DNA from: Lipingzhangella halophila
GTDB lineage: Bacteria > Actinomycetota > Actinomycetes > Streptosporangiales > Streptosporangiaceae
Length of the DNA: 64,000 bases
Assembly (NCBI RefSeq): GCF_014203805.1
Contig: NZ_JACHJT010000002.1
Span: 558,001-622,000, forward strand
Direction of reading: 5' to 3'
Part shown: piece by piece, positions 8,063 to 16,848 of the stretch
Layout: the number at the start of each line of letters is the position of its first letter
Numbering within the stretch: position 1 is the stretch's first letter
Position numbers and translations under genes: made by a program
Notes under the pieces: generated by a model
What the model was told of the DNA's origin: nothing
The model's input: the letters and a program-made list of their open reading frames with translations, nothing else
Databases searched by the model: none

Positions 8063-9361
8063 CTAGAAGCCCATCACCGTTGGGAGCCACATAGTGAGTC
8101 CAGGGATGAAGGTGATCCCGAGCAGGACCACCAGCATCGGTGCGTAGAACGGCAAGGTGCCGCGGGTGGCGTCCTCGATCGTGATCCGGCCGATGGCCGA
8201 ACCGACGAAGAGCACACCGCCGACGGGCGGGGTCAGCAGGCCCAGCCCGAGGTTGAGCATCAGCATGATTCCGAACTGGATCGGGTCCATGCCCACGCTT
8301 TCCGCCACCGGGAGCAGGATCGGCGTGGCGATCAGGATCAGCGGCGCCATATCCATGATCGCGCCGAGTGCCAGCAGCAGCAGGTTGATCAGCAGCAGAA
8401 CGACGATCGGGTTCTCGGAGACGCTTGTCAGGGCGTTGGTCAGTGCCGCGGGGATGCGCAGCATGGTGAGCATGTAGCCGAACGCCCCTGCGGCGGCGAT
8501 CAGGAACAGCACCGACGACAGCGTCAGCATGGCGCGGCTCAGCACACCGATCAGGCCCTTGGGGGTCAGCTCGCGGTAGAACACCAACCCCACGAGCAGC
8601 GCCCACACGCAGGCGATCGCCGACGACTCGGTGGCCGTGAAGACACCGCTGATGACGCCGCCGATGATGATGACCGGCGTAAGCACGCCGAGCAGCCCCT
8701 GCCACACGATCCTGGGCGCGTCGCGCAGCGGGATCCGCTCGCCTTTGGGGTACTTGCGCCACCGGGCCAGGGCGTAGGTCAGTACCAGCAGGGCCACACC
8801 GAGCAGCAGCCCCGGAAGGAGCCCGGCCATGAAGAGCGCCCCGATGGAGACGCTGCTGCCGGCGGCCAGCGCGTACATGATCACGTTGTGGCTCGGCGGG
8901 ATCAGCACGCCCTGGATCGCGCTGGAGATGGTGACTCCCACCGAGAAGCGCGCGTCGTAGCCGGCGCGCTTCATGATCGGGATCATCACCGACCCGATGG
9001 AGGAGGTGTCGGCGACCGCGGACCCCGAGATACCCCCGAAGAACGTGCTGGCCACCACGTTGAGCATGGCCATGCCGCCGCGCAGGCGTCCGATGAGCAG
9101 GTTCGCCAGGTCGATCAGCCGCCGGGTGATCCCGCCGGCGCTCATGATCTCCCCGGCCAGGATGAAGAACGGGATCGCCAGCAGGGGGAACGTCAGCAAC
9201 TGGTTGATCATCTGCTGCCCGACAACGGGCAGCGGAATACCCATGTACAGGATGGTGCTCAGTGCGGAGAGAGCGAGACTCAGCGCGATCGGCACGCGCA
9301 GCACGAGCGCGACAGCGAACACGCCGACCAGCAGCACCACGCCCAGGGGATCAACGATCAT
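8063..9361 (-). CDS. dctM: TRAP transporter large permease subunit (DctM family)
   Basis: A 432-residue, very hydrophobic protein with about 12 membrane segments and DctM hallmarks (FILAGEIMSAGGITRRLIDLAN, GSAVADTSSIGSVMIPIM, IPPSHNVIMYALAAG, LLTPPVGGVLFVGSAIG). The ATG at 9361 overlaps the dctQ stop by 11 nt, so the two permease genes are translationally coupled. It forms the ion-driven transport channel that works with DctQ and the DctP lipoprotein. Its place between glucarate and galactarate dehydratase genes makes hexarates or hexuronates the likely cargo. Confidence 0.93.
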   Translation of the reverse strand: MIVDPLGVVLLVGVFAVALVLRVPIALSLALSALSTILYMGIPLPVVGQQMINQLLTFPLLAIPFFILAGEIMSAGGITRRLIDLANLLIGRLRGGMAMLNVVASTFFGGISGSAVADTSSIGSVMIPIMKRAGYDARFSVGVTISSAIQGVLIPPSHNVIMYALAAGSSVSIGALFMAGLLPGLLLGVALLVLTYALARWRKYPKGERIPLRDAPRIVWQGLLGVLTPVIIIGGVISGVFTATESSAIACVWALLVGLVFYRELTPKGLIGVLSRAMLTLSSVLFLIAAAGAFGYMLTMLRIPAALTNALTSVSENPIVVLLLINLLLLALGAIMDMAPLILIATPILLPVAESVGMDPIQFGIMLMLNLGLGLLTPPVGGVLFVGSAIGRITIEDATRGTLPFYAPMLVVLLGITFIPGLTMWLPTVMGF

Positions 9362-9905
9362 CGCGGGCCTCGCTTTCCTCTTCGCCCTCTTCGCCGTCCT
9401 CGGGCGTCGCCAGGGCGCCGCGGCCCGTCTCCACGTTGAGTAGCTGGAGCGCGCTGTAGACGCAGACGAGCACGCCCGCCACCGGCATCGGGGCGTACTG
9501 CACCGCGGTGGGCAGGCCGGTCGCGGGCAGGGTGCTGTTCATGGTCAGCAGGGTGAGCTGCCATCCCTGGACCACCAGGTAGATCCCGAACACCAGGAAC
9601 AGCGCGGGCGTGAGCCACCGCACCGCGGTGCGCGCCCGGCGGGGCAGGCGGTCGGCGACGAAGGTGACGCCGATGTGCGCGTGCTCGCGGACCCCGATCG
9701 CCACGCCGAGCAGTCCGAGCCAGGGGAGCAGTACCAGCGCCGTCTCCGGGGCCCAGGGCGGACTGTCACTCAGCACGAAACGGCCGAACACCTGCCAGGA
9801 CACCACGACCACCATCGCGGCCAGCCCGGTCAGGGCGAGGGTGTCGGTGGTGCGGTCGACGGCTCGGAGCACTCCCCCCGTAACCGCCTGGAACTTAGGC
9901 ATCAT
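9351..9905 (-). CDS. dctQ: TRAP transporter small permease subunit (DctQ family)
   Basis: A 184-residue protein with four predicted membrane segments and the DctQ signature (VVVVSWQVFGRFVLSDSPPWAPETALVLLPWLGLLG, here shortened by eye to its WxE-ETALxLLPWLGLLG core; then GVREHAHIGV). The C-terminal tail is acidic (EDGEEGEEESEARDD). The gene is 12 nt downstream of the unknown 384-residue protein gene and overlaps dctM. DctQ pairs with DctM in the membrane and is needed for uptake. Confidence 0.9.
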   Translation of the reverse strand: MMPKFQAVTGGVLRAVDRTTDTLALTGLAAMVVVVSWQVFGRFVLSDSPPWAPETALVLLPWLGLLGVAIGVREHAHIGVTFVADRLPRRARTAVRWLTPALFLVFGIYLVVQGWQLTLLTMNSTLPATGLPTAVQYAPMPVAGVLVCVYSALQLLNVETGRGALATPEDGEEGEEESEARDDR

Positions 9906-9917
9906 TGGACATCGGCC

Positions 9918-11072
9918 TCACTCCGGTCCGGGGCGTTTGGCGAGCGTCTCGGCGATGGTGGCCAGGCGCCGCGCCGAGGCGAGACCGCCGTGGTACATGT
10001 GGAACTCGCCAGCCCCGGCCCCCGCGAAGCAGTCCATCAGCGCACCCAGGTCCTCCGGGTCAGCGGGCTGCGGCGGCAGCGCGAGTATGTAGGCCCCGAT
10101 GTCCACCTTGGACGGTGCGAGCCGCCGCAGCGCGGCCAACCCGTCGGCCGCCACGTCCGGCGGGATCCAGCAGTTGCCCACCAGGCAGTCGACCTCGGGC
10201 ACCCCGCCCGCCACGGTGGAGAACGGACCGGTGCCCCACGGGTTCGCCGAGGCGTGCATCGTGATCCGGATGTCGGGCCGCACTTCGCGTGCCCGCGCCA
10301 CCAGCCTGGCAGCCAGGTCCGCCGCGGTCCCGGTGCGGATCTCGCGCACCTGCGCCGCGAGCGGGCCGAGAGCCGCGTCGACCGACTCCGGGGGTTCGGC
10401 GGCGTCCACGCCGTCGCACACCCGGCCCCGCAGCTCCACGGGGTCGACCCCGCGGTCGCGGTACAGCTCCAGACAGGCGGTGCAGAAGCACAGCGAGAGC
10501 AGGTCGAGCTGGACGGCTGTCCAGTCGGCGCCCTCGGTCTTCTCGTGGTGGCCGCCGTGCCGGGCGCCCAGCGGGCCGCACGCCTCCAGGATGAGGCCGT
10601 CGGGTGCCCCCAGGGTCATGACCTCGCTGACCAGGCGTTCGCAGTAGTCCACGACGTCGGGCGCGGAGGGGCACAGCGCGTAGGTGTAGCGGTCGCCGAA
10701 CGCGTTGCGCACCGTCAGGTCCTCGTTGGCGGTGCCCAGCAGCGAGTTGTGCGTGAGCACCACCCACGCGTGCACGGGCAGGCCGGCGCCGCGCACCGCG
10801 TCGCGAGCCGCCCCGAACGGGTCCGCGCCGGGGACCCAGTCAGGTTCGGCGGGCACCAGCCGGCTGCCCTGCCACGCCGACGGGCGCACCGGGACGTAGC
10901 AGGCGGCGGATCGGGCCTGGACCATCCGGTGGTCCGGGTGCTGCGGGGTCGCGGCGCGCACAGTGTGGTACGAGGCCGCGATGGCGACGGCGTCGGCGTT
11001 GAGCCCGGCCAGCCGTTCGGCTGCGCCCGGGTCGCCGACCACGTCCCAGGGGTAGGCGTAGACAGTGCTCAC
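9918..11072 (-). CDS. Uncharacterised 384-residue protein, probable TIM-barrel, in glucarate operon
   Basis: I do not recognise the family. The GTG start overlaps the glucarate dehydratase stop by 4 nt (GTGA) and gives MSTVYAYPWDVVGDP. Features include alternating strand/helix pattern typical of an alpha/beta barrel, VHAWVVLTHNSLLG, PDGLILEACG, a paired-cysteine loop CFCTACLELY, and conserved-looking polar strand ends such as ITMHASANPWGTG and GNCWIPPDV. No signal peptide is seen, so it is cytosolic. Its place between glucarate dehydratase and the TRAP genes argues for a hydrolase, epimerase or lactonase acting on the imported sugar acid. That role is a guess from context alone. Confidence 0.8.
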   Translation of the reverse strand: MSTVYAYPWDVVGDPGAAERLAGLNADAVAIAASYHTVRAATPQHPDHRMVQARSAACYVPVRPSAWQGSRLVPAEPDWVPGADPFGAARDAVRGAGLPVHAWVVLTHNSLLGTANEDLTVRNAFGDRYTYALCPSAPDVVDYCERLVSEVMTLGAPDGLILEACGPLGARHGGHHEKTEGADWTAVQLDLLSLCFCTACLELYRDRGVDPVELRGRVCDGVDAAEPPESVDAALGPLAAQVREIRTGTAADLAARLVARAREVRPDIRITMHASANPWGTGPFSTVAGGVPEVDCLVGNCWIPPDVAADGLAALRRLAPSKVDIGAYILALPPQPADPEDLGALMDCFAGAGAGEFHMYHGGLASARRLATIAETLAKRPGPE

Positions 11073-12328
11073 CAGTGGCCCTTCTTCGGCTCGAACGTGG
11101 GATGGAAGCGCCGCATGTAGCTGGTGTCGTCCCGGCGTTGGATACCGCAGCGCTGGTACTGCTCGTGCATCTTCGCGAGTGCGTCCCGGTCGATCTCGAC
11201 GCCGAGGCCCGGGCCGTCCGGCACCGGAACGGCGCCGCCCTCGAAGCGCAGCGCGCCGGGTGCGATCACGTCCTGGCCGTCCTGCCAGGGGGTGTGGGTG
11301 TCGCAGGCGTGCTTGAGGCTGGGAATGGTCGCGGCCAGGTGGGTCATCGCCGCGAGGCTGACGCCCAGGTGCGAGTTGGAGTGCATCGACAGCTCGATGC
11401 CGAAGGTCTCGCACAGCGAGGCCACGTGTGCCGACCGCACCAGGCCGCCCCAGTAGTGGTGGTCGCTGAGCAGCACTCCGATGGCGCCCTGTGCGATCGC
11501 GGGCGGCAGGTGCTCGTGGGTGACCACGCACATGTTCGTCGCCAGCGGCATGGGCACCCGCGATGCGACCTCGGCCATACCGTCGATCCCGGGAGCGGGG
11601 TCTTCGAGGTACTCCAGGGTACCCGCGAGGGCCTCACCCACCCGCAATGAGGTGGCGGGGGTCCACGCCGCGTTGGGGTCGAGCCGCAGCGGCAGGTCGG
11701 GGAAGGCGTCGCGGAGCGCGCGGATCGCCTCGATCTCCTGGTCGGGGGCGAACACGCCGCCCTTCAGCTTGATCGAGGTGAACCCGTACTCCTCGATGAA
11801 CAGGCGCGCCTGGGCGACGATGCCCTCGGGGTCCAGCGCCGCGCCGAACCGGTCGTCGTCCTCCCCGGGGTGGCCCGCCCACTTGTAGAAGAGGTAGGCG
11901 CTGTAGGGGACCGCCGGGCGCACAGCCCCGCCCAGGAGGTCGGCCACGGGCCGGCCGGCCGCCTTGCCCTGGATGTCCAGCAGGGCCACCTCGAAGGGCG
12001 AGTACACGGCGTCGACCGTCTTCTGGTTGCTCCCGGCGCCGGTGAGCCCGTGCTGGTCGGTTACGACGTCGTTGCCGACGCTGGCGGCGACGCGGGCGTA
12101 TGCGTCGTGCAGCGCGTAGACGTCCAGCCCGACCAGCTCGCGGCCGGCGGCGCGCACCTTGGCCAAGTGCGCCTGGTCGCCATAGGTCTCGCCCAGACCG
12201 GTCAGGCCCTCGTCGGTGAGCACCTCGACGATGGTGCGCAGTGCCCAGGGCTCGTGCACCCCGGTCGCGTTGAGCAGCGGTGGGTCGCGGAACGCCACCG
12301 GAGTGGCGATGATTTCCCAGATGCGCAC
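11069..12328 (-). CDS. gudD: D-glucarate dehydratase (enolase superfamily)
   Basis: A 419-residue enzyme that dehydrates D-glucarate (and often L-idarate) to 5-keto-4-deoxyglucarate. The chosen GTG at 12328 has AAGGAG 5 nt upstream; another GTG at 12334 overlaps the kdgD stop. Family landmarks are NATGVHEPWALRTIVEV near the N-terminus, the catalytic SIKLKGG, metal ligands in RLDPNAAW and EDPAPG, SDHHYWGGLVRS, the catalytic His in MHSNSHLGVSLAAMTHL, and CDTHTPWQ near the C-terminus. It is two codons behind kdgD, so substrate and product enzymes are co-expressed. This assignment is firm because several glucarate-dehydratase-specific motifs are present. Confidence 0.95.
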   Translation of the reverse strand: MRIWEIIATPVAFRDPPLLNATGVHEPWALRTIVEVLTDEGLTGLGETYGDQAHLAKVRAAGRELVGLDVYALHDAYARVAASVGNDVVTDQHGLTGAGSNQKTVDAVYSPFEVALLDIQGKAAGRPVADLLGGAVRPAVPYSAYLFYKWAGHPGEDDDRFGAALDPEGIVAQARLFIEEYGFTSIKLKGGVFAPDQEIEAIRALRDAFPDLPLRLDPNAAWTPATSLRVGEALAGTLEYLEDPAPGIDGMAEVASRVPMPLATNMCVVTHEHLPPAIAQGAIGVLLSDHHYWGGLVRSAHVASLCETFGIELSMHSNSHLGVSLAAMTHLAATIPSLKHACDTHTPWQDGQDVIAPGALRFEGGAVPVPDGPGLGVEIDRDALAKMHEQYQRCGIQRRDDTSYMRRFHPTFEPKKGHW

Positions 12329-12330
12329 GG

Positions 12331-13236
12331 TCACTCCTTCACGGCCGCGAGGCCCGACTCGATCAGCGCCTCCAGAGCGGACATGTGCTCGGGAGTCGGG
12401 TCCGTCAGCGGGGGCCGCACGCCTCCGGCGTCCAGGCCCCGGATCCGTGCCCCCGCCTTGACCAGCGAAACAGCGTATCCGGGAACCTGGTCGCGCAGGT
12501 TGGTGAGAGGGCGGTAGAAGTCGGTGAGCAGCTTGCGCACCGTCTTGTCGTCCCCGTTGTTGAGAGCGTTGTAGAACGCCATCGCCACCTCGGGCACGAA
12601 CGCGAACGCCGCCGAGGAGTACAGGCGCACTCCCGCGGCCCGGTACGCGGCGACCGACATCTCCGCCGTGGGCAGGCCGTTGAAGAACAGGAAGTCCTCG
12701 CCGGCTTCCTCGCGGACCGTGAGCACGATGCGCTGCACCTGCTCGATGTCGCCGAGCCCGTCCTTGAAGCCCACGATCTTGGGGTGGGCGGCGAGCCGCG
12801 CCGCGCCTTCGGGGGTGAACCGCGCGTTGTTGCGCTGGTAGATGACGACCGACAGGTCCGTCGCGTCGGCGACCTGGCGCACGTAGGCGTCCAGGCCGGC
12901 CTCGGTGGAGTTGACCAGGTACGGGGGCATGAGCAGCAGCCCGTCGGCGCCGGCGCGTTCGGCCGCCTTGGCGCACGCGATGGCGTGCGGCAGCGCCCCT
13001 CCGGCCCCGGCCACCACGGGCACGCGGTGGTCGACCGCCTCCACGGCGCCCCGGACCGCCTGCTCGAAGTCCGGCAGGCCGAGCGCGTGGAACTCGCCAG
13101 TGCCACACGCGACGAAAACTCCACCAACCCCGGCGTCGACGCCGTTCGCCACATGGCTCGCCAGGACGTCCGGAGCGACCTCACCGGCGGAGTCGAAGGG
13201 GGTCAGGGGGAAGAAGAGCAAGCCATCCAACCGCAT
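12331..13236 (-). CDS. kdgD: 5-dehydro-4-deoxyglucarate dehydratase (DHDPS family)
   Basis: A 301-residue aldolase-fold enzyme that dehydrates and decarboxylates 5-keto-4-deoxyglucarate to alpha-ketoglutarate semialdehyde and CO2. It starts MRLDGLLFFPLTPF as family members do; ATG 13251 would add five residues but lies inside the operator palindrome. Visible landmarks are GVFVACGTGEF, the Tyr-containing VVIYQRNNARF, and the Schiff-base Lys in IVGFKDGLGD. It heads the seven-gene minus operon and faces the IclR gene, so its promoter is shared with that divergent gene. Confidence 0.94.
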   Translation of the reverse strand: MRLDGLLFFPLTPFDSAGEVAPDVLASHVANGVDAGVGGVFVACGTGEFHALGLPDFEQAVRGAVEAVDHRVPVVAGAGGALPHAIACAKAAERAGADGLLLMPPYLVNSTEAGLDAYVRQVADATDLSVVIYQRNNARFTPEGAARLAAHPKIVGFKDGLGDIEQVQRIVLTVREEAGEDFLFFNGLPTAEMSVAAYRAAGVRLYSSAAFAFVPEVAMAFYNALNNGDDKTVRKLLTDFYRPLTNLRDQVPGYAVSLVKAGARIRGLDAGGVRPPLTDPTPEHMSALEALIESGLAAVKE

Positions 13237-13245
13237 ACAAGCTCG

Positions 13246-13261
13246 ATTCATATATGTGAAC
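13246..13261. promoter_or_regulatory. Predicted IclR operator upstream of kdgD
   Basis: A near-palindromic 16-mer, ATTCATATATGTGAAC, 10 bp before the kdgD start. A second TGTGAACA lies 19 bp further on (13274-13281), with a related TTCATTGTGAAC half-pair. The layout (R)TTCA-N6-TGAAC matches the palindromes beside the other two IclR genes in this window, so I infer that the divergent IclR protein binds here. Confidence 0.55.
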
Positions 13262-13358
13262 AAAAGTTTTCATTGTGAACAGTGGCTAGAAATGTAAAAT
13301 GAGGGATCAGCCCTGTCAAGAGGGTGTAAACGGGTCATTAACAGCGAAGGCGCACGTC

Positions 13359-14096
13359 ATGACGGTGAAATCGGCAGACCGCACGATCGAGGTCCTAGAG
13401 GTACTCGCCCGCTCCACGACTTCACTGTCCCTTGCTGACCTGCATGAGGAACTCGGGTACCCCAAGTCGAGCCTGTACACGCTGCTGCAGACACTGGTGG
13501 CCCGGCGCTGGGTGGAGACCGACATGCGCGGAGGGCTCTACCGGATCGGGGTGGGGGCCCTGCTCGCCGGAACCTCCTACCTGGACCGCGACCCTGTGGC
13601 GCGGGTGGCGGCCCCCGTTCTGGAAGAGGTGCGCACGGAGGTCAACGAGACGGTGCACCTCGCCCGGCTCGACGGCGCGAGCATCGTCTACCTGGCCAGC
13701 CGCGAGTCCCAGCACCATCTGCGGACCGTGTCCCGGGTGGGGCGCCGGCTGCCGGCCTACGCGACCGCGCTCGGGCGCGCCATCCTCGCCAACCGGCCCG
13801 ACGGCGCCGACCTCGTGCCAAAACACCCGGAGGTGCTCAGCCCGAAGGGGATCGCCGACCGCGACACGATCCTGGCCGAGCTGGAACTGGCCAGCGCCCG
13901 CGGCTACTCGGCCGAGAGCGAGCAGACCAATCCGGGCCTCGGCTGCCGCGCCGTGGTACTCGGCTACAACGATCCGGTTACCGACGCGCTGAGCTGCTCG
14001 GTTCCGCTCGCCCGGCTGGACGAGCAACATGGCGAGAAGATCGTCAACACGCTTCTCGACGCCTCCCGCCGCATTACCGACCTGCTGATGAGATAG
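13359..14096 (+). CDS. IclR-family regulator of the sugar-diacid operon
   Basis: A 245-residue IclR protein. The ATG at 13359 (MTVKSADRTIEVLEVLA) is chosen because it begins the standard winged-helix domain; an upstream ATG at 13299 adds a non-conserved tail. The DNA-binding domain (1-70, LADLHEELGYPKSSLYTLLQTL) is followed by the effector domain (75-245: LDRDPVARVAAPVLEEVRTEVNETV, GRRLPAYATALGRAILA, SAESEQTNPGLGCRAVVLGYN). It is divergent from kdgD and 17 nt upstream of uronate dehydrogenase, so it probably controls both directions and responds to a uronate-pathway intermediate. Confidence 0.92.
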   Translation: MTVKSADRTIEVLEVLARSTTSLSLADLHEELGYPKSSLYTLLQTLVARRWVETDMRGGLYRIGVGALLAGTSYLDRDPVARVAAPVLEEVRTEVNETVHLARLDGASIVYLASRESQHHLRTVSRVGRRLPAYATALGRAILANRPDGADLVPKHPEVLSPKGIADRDTILAELELASARGYSAESEQTNPGLGCRAVVLGYNDPVTDALSCSVPLARLDEQHGEKIVNTLLDASRRITDLLMR

Positions 14097-14113
14097 GACT
14101 AGGAGAACCCACC

Positions 14114-14938
14114 GTGAGTGAACGCATCCTGATCACCGGCGCCGCCGGCACCCTCGCCAGTCTGATGCGTCCCCGACTCGCCAAGCCAGGCCGGACCCTG
14201 CGGCTGGTGGATATCGTTCGGCCCGACGACCCCGGGCCGAACGAGGAAGTGGTGGTCGCGAGCGTCACCGATGCGGCCGCGATGGCCGAGGCGATGCGCG
14301 ACGTCTCCGCCGTCATCCATCTTGGCGGGCACAGCCAGGAGGCGTCCTGGGAGGCCATGCTGGACGTCAACATGCACGGCACCTACGTGGTGCTGGAGGC
14401 CGCCCGCGTGGCCGGGGTGAACCGTGTGGTGCTGGCGACATCCAACCACGCGGTCGGCTTCCACCCGCGCGTGCGGGAGGTGCCCGACTACGCGTTCCCG
14501 CGCCCCGACACCTTCTACGGCGTCAGCAAGGTGACCATGGAGGCGCTGGGCAGCCTGTACCACGACAGCTTCGGGATGGACATCATCGCGGTGCGCATCG
14601 GAAGCTGTTTCGCCAAGCCCAAGGACATCCGGATGATGGCGCACTGGCTCTCTCCCGACGACGGTGCCCAACTGTTCGAGGTGTGCATGAGCACCCCGTC
14701 CCCGGGTTTCCGTGTCGTGTGGGGGGTCTCCGACAACACCCGGCGCTGGCTCGCCCTCGACGAGGCCCGCGCGCTGGGCTTCGAACCCCAGGACGACTCC
14801 GAGAAGTTCGCCGCCGAGCTCATCGCCAAGGAGGGCGAGCCCGACCTCACGAAGCCGCCCCACAACATGATCGGCGGAAGGTGGCGCGTCGCCGCCGCCG
14901 ACCCCGAGGGCGCCACCCCCCGCGTCGACCGCAAGTAG
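14114..14938 (+). CDS. udh: Uronate dehydrogenase (SDR/epimerase fold)
   Basis: A 274-residue NAD-dependent extended-type SDR. It has the glycine-rich ITGAAGTLASLMRPRL at the N-terminus, SAVIHLGGHS, the TSNHAVGFHPR segment typical of uronate dehydrogenases, and the catalytic YxxxK in TFYGVSK. It oxidises D-glucuronate or D-galacturonate to the aldarolactone, giving glucarate or galactarate for the two dehydratases encoded in the divergent operon. It is cotranscribed with the IclR gene (17-nt gap) and followed by a strong terminator. Confidence 0.93.
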   Translation: MSERILITGAAGTLASLMRPRLAKPGRTLRLVDIVRPDDPGPNEEVVVASVTDAAAMAEAMRDVSAVIHLGGHSQEASWEAMLDVNMHGTYVVLEAARVAGVNRVVLATSNHAVGFHPRVREVPDYAFPRPDTFYGVSKVTMEALGSLYHDSFGMDIIAVRIGSCFAKPKDIRMMAHWLSPDDGAQLFEVCMSTPSPGFRVVWGVSDNTRRWLALDEARALGFEPQDDSEKFAAELIAKEGEPDLTKPPHNMIGGRWRVAAADPEGATPRVDRK

Positions 14939-14962
14939 GCGCTGGCCAGACGAACGAGTGGT

Positions 14963-15000
14963 GCCGCCGGGTGCACGGGCGGGCCCGTGCACCCGGCGGC
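14963..15000. terminator. Bidirectional terminator between udh and the Asp23 operon
   Basis: A perfect 18-bp stem (GCCGCCGGGTGCACGGGC / GCCCGTGCACCCGGCGGC) with a 2-nt loop, 25 nt past the udh stop and 80 nt from the end of the converging operon. Confidence 0.85.
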
Positions 15001-15079
15001 GCGCTGGGCGTAGGGGTTCCGCGTCGAACCCGGTCCCGGGGACACCTCCAGCACCGGGAACGCCCCCGCGGACACCGCC

Positions 15080-15685
15080 CTACCGCAGCTCGCGGGTATG
15101 GGTCTTCGGGGGCGGAGTCATTGCCAGCCGGACCACCGCGGGCAGGTCGTCAATCTCCAGGGCCTCGCGCAGGGTGGCGATCTCTTCTCTGTGGATCCGT
15201 TGCCAGGTGGACGCGGCATCCGCGTCGGCGTCGAGCGTGATGTCGAGGACCACGCCGGGGTCGTGCCACGAGCCCGTGAGGCGGGCGTGCGCCCTGCGGA
15301 TACCGGGGTACTGGTCGATCTTGTCCTCCAGTACGTGGCGGACGGCCGCCGCGGGTATCTCGGTGACCCCGCGGGAGCTCTCTCCCTCGACACGTAGGCG
15401 GCCCATCGTGTCGCTCCGCCATTGGACCACGAGCCAGCGCACCGCCACCAGCGCCACAACGATGGCGACCGCGGCCCCGGCGTAGGGCACCCACGGTTGG
15501 CGGAACCGGTCCAGCACGGCCTCGCCCACGAGCGGGGCTCCGGCGACCCCGGCGCCGAAGGCGCCGAGTCCGGCCGCGAGCGATACCGCCCCCGCTCCCG
15601 CGAGCAGAATCCCCAGGAGCCCCAGACCCCACCGGTTTCCGTGCGCTGACCTGCGAGTCCGGTTTCCCAATGGCACTGTTATCAC
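15080..15685 (-). CDS. amaP: AmaP-like alkaline shock membrane anchor protein
   Basis: A 201-residue protein with two membrane segments in the first 85 residues (LGLLGILLAGAGAVSLAAGLG; VPYAGAAVAIVVALVAVRWLVV) and a soluble C-terminal domain. The GTG start overlaps the preceding stop (GTGA). It is the last of six genes in an operon with two Asp23/Gls24 proteins. AmaP proteins anchor Asp23 to the membrane in firmicutes; in actinomycetes the set is linked to envelope stress but poorly studied. Family identity is judged from layout and neighbours. Confidence 0.75.
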   Translation of the reverse strand: MITVPLGNRTRRSAHGNRWGLGLLGILLAGAGAVSLAAGLGAFGAGVAGAPLVGEAVLDRFRQPWVPYAGAAVAIVVALVAVRWLVVQWRSDTMGRLRVEGESSRGVTEIPAAAVRHVLEDKIDQYPGIRRAHARLTGSWHDPGVVLDITLDADADAASTWQRIHREEIATLREALEIDDLPAVVRLAMTPPPKTHTRELR

Positions 15686-16296
15686 GCCTTTGCGAGCTTG
15701 ATTCGTGTACGGATCCGCAACGGGCGTAGAGGAGCGAGCTCGGCAAGTCGTTCGCGTACCGCGTCACCGACCGCCTCGCGCAGCCCGTCCGCGGCACGCA
15801 GGTGGGTGTTCGCCCGGACCCGGACACGCCGTCGGCCGACCGACACCCGCGCCCCCTCAACGCCGTCGACCTCGCGAGCCGCGGTGGCGAGTGCCGACCG
15901 CATGCCGGCCCTGGACAGGCCCACCGCCAGCGCCGGGTCGCCGGTCCGCAGCGGCAGGTAGCCGCCACGCCCGGGAATGAGTGCTGCCACCAGCAAGATC
16001 AGGCCGAGGAGCACCAGCGCGCCGGACACACCCAGCACTGCGGGATGGTTCCACCCCGTGCCCGACAGCACGGGGACGATGGCCCCGACCGGGATGATCC
16101 CCAGCGGGCTGCCCACCAGGGTGGAGACGATCTCGGCGGCGATAAGCACCGCGCCGGCCAGGAGCACCAGGCCGGCGAGCAACGCCGGCCACGAACGCGA
16201 AGGCCGGAAGGTCCGTATTGCGGACCGTCGCGCCCGCGTCTCAGCGCTGGGGCCGGACCGGCGTTCGGCCGCCCCCGCCTCCTCGACTGTGGTCAT
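15682..16296 (-). CDS. DUF6286-type membrane protein of the Asp23 operon
   Basis: A 204-residue protein with an Arg-rich N-terminus, two or three membrane segments between about 33 and 115, and a C-terminal domain with small helices and a basic strand (GARVSVGRRRVRVRANTHL). It resembles the DUF6286 proteins found between Asp23 and AmaP genes in Streptomyces-type operons. It is 6 nt after the Asp23 gene and overlaps amaP by 4 nt. Function unknown; likely part of a membrane-bound Asp23 complex. Confidence 0.75.
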   Translation of the reverse strand: MTTVEEAGAAERRSGPSAETRARRSAIRTFRPSRSWPALLAGLVLLAGAVLIAAEIVSTLVGSPLGIIPVGAIVPVLSGTGWNHPAVLGVSGALVLLGLILLVAALIPGRGGYLPLRTGDPALAVGLSRAGMRSALATAAREVDGVEGARVSVGRRRVRVRANTHLRAADGLREAVGDAVRERLAELAPLRPLRIRTRIKLAKA

Positions 16297-16302
16297 GCTG
16301 GT

Positions 16303-16758
16303 TCAGTGCTCCCGTTCGTCCTCCCCGCCGGCATCGGGGAGGCCGCCTTCCCCCGGGAAGGGACGGTCTCCCCGAGGCCGGTTCCGGGTGCGGACCAGTT
16401 CGGCGATCTCGATGTCGATGTGCCGCACGGTCAACCCCGTGTACTCGGCCACCCGGTGTTTCACGTGCGCGCGGACCTCGCGGGCCATGCGCCGCAACGG
16501 GCTTGGGTAGTGCACCGCGATCACCAGCCGCAACGTGACGTTGGTTCCGCTGACACGGGCGTGCGACCGCGCGCCGCCCCCACCCACCAGTCCGCCGAAG
16601 CGTCCCGTGAGCGCGCGGCTGCCGCTGACCTCGGACACGGCGGCGGTGGCGATCTTGGCGACGACCCGGTCGGGCACGGTTGTGGTGCCGCGCTCAGCGG
16701 GCGGCGGGCCGGCGCCCTGTCCGGGCGCGGTCCTCGGTGCCGCGGTGGCTGTGCTCAT
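16303..16758 (-). CDS. Asp23/Gls24 family envelope stress protein
   Basis: A 151-residue protein with a disordered Pro/Ala N-terminus and one Asp23 domain (about 35-135: VPDRVVAKIATAAVSEV, TLRLVIAVHYPSPLRRMAREVRAHV, VRHIDIEIAELV). ATG 16758 is preferred, with AGGAG upstream; a GTG at 16770 is possible. Asp23 proteins are abundant, membrane-associated and induced by alkaline or envelope stress. It is the second complete Asp23 gene of this operon. Confidence 0.88.
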   Translation of the reverse strand: MSTATAAPRTAPGQGAGPPPAERGTTTVPDRVVAKIATAAVSEVSGSRALTGRFGGLVGGGGARSHARVSGTNVTLRLVIAVHYPSPLRRMAREVRAHVKHRVAEYTGLTVRHIDIEIAELVRTRNRPRGDRPFPGEGGLPDAGGEDEREH

Positions 16759-16848
16759 CGGTTCGCCCACTCCTGCTCTCGTACCGCGGCCGACGGCATC
16801 GCGCGCTCTGCTGCCCGCGCGCCGCGGGCGGGAACCGCCTGCACGGGG

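Noticed and set aside
10100-11120. Plus-strand frames opposite the 384-residue unknown protein
   Set aside because: They read as His/Arg/Pro-rich shadows, and the minus frame is coupled to its operon neighbours.
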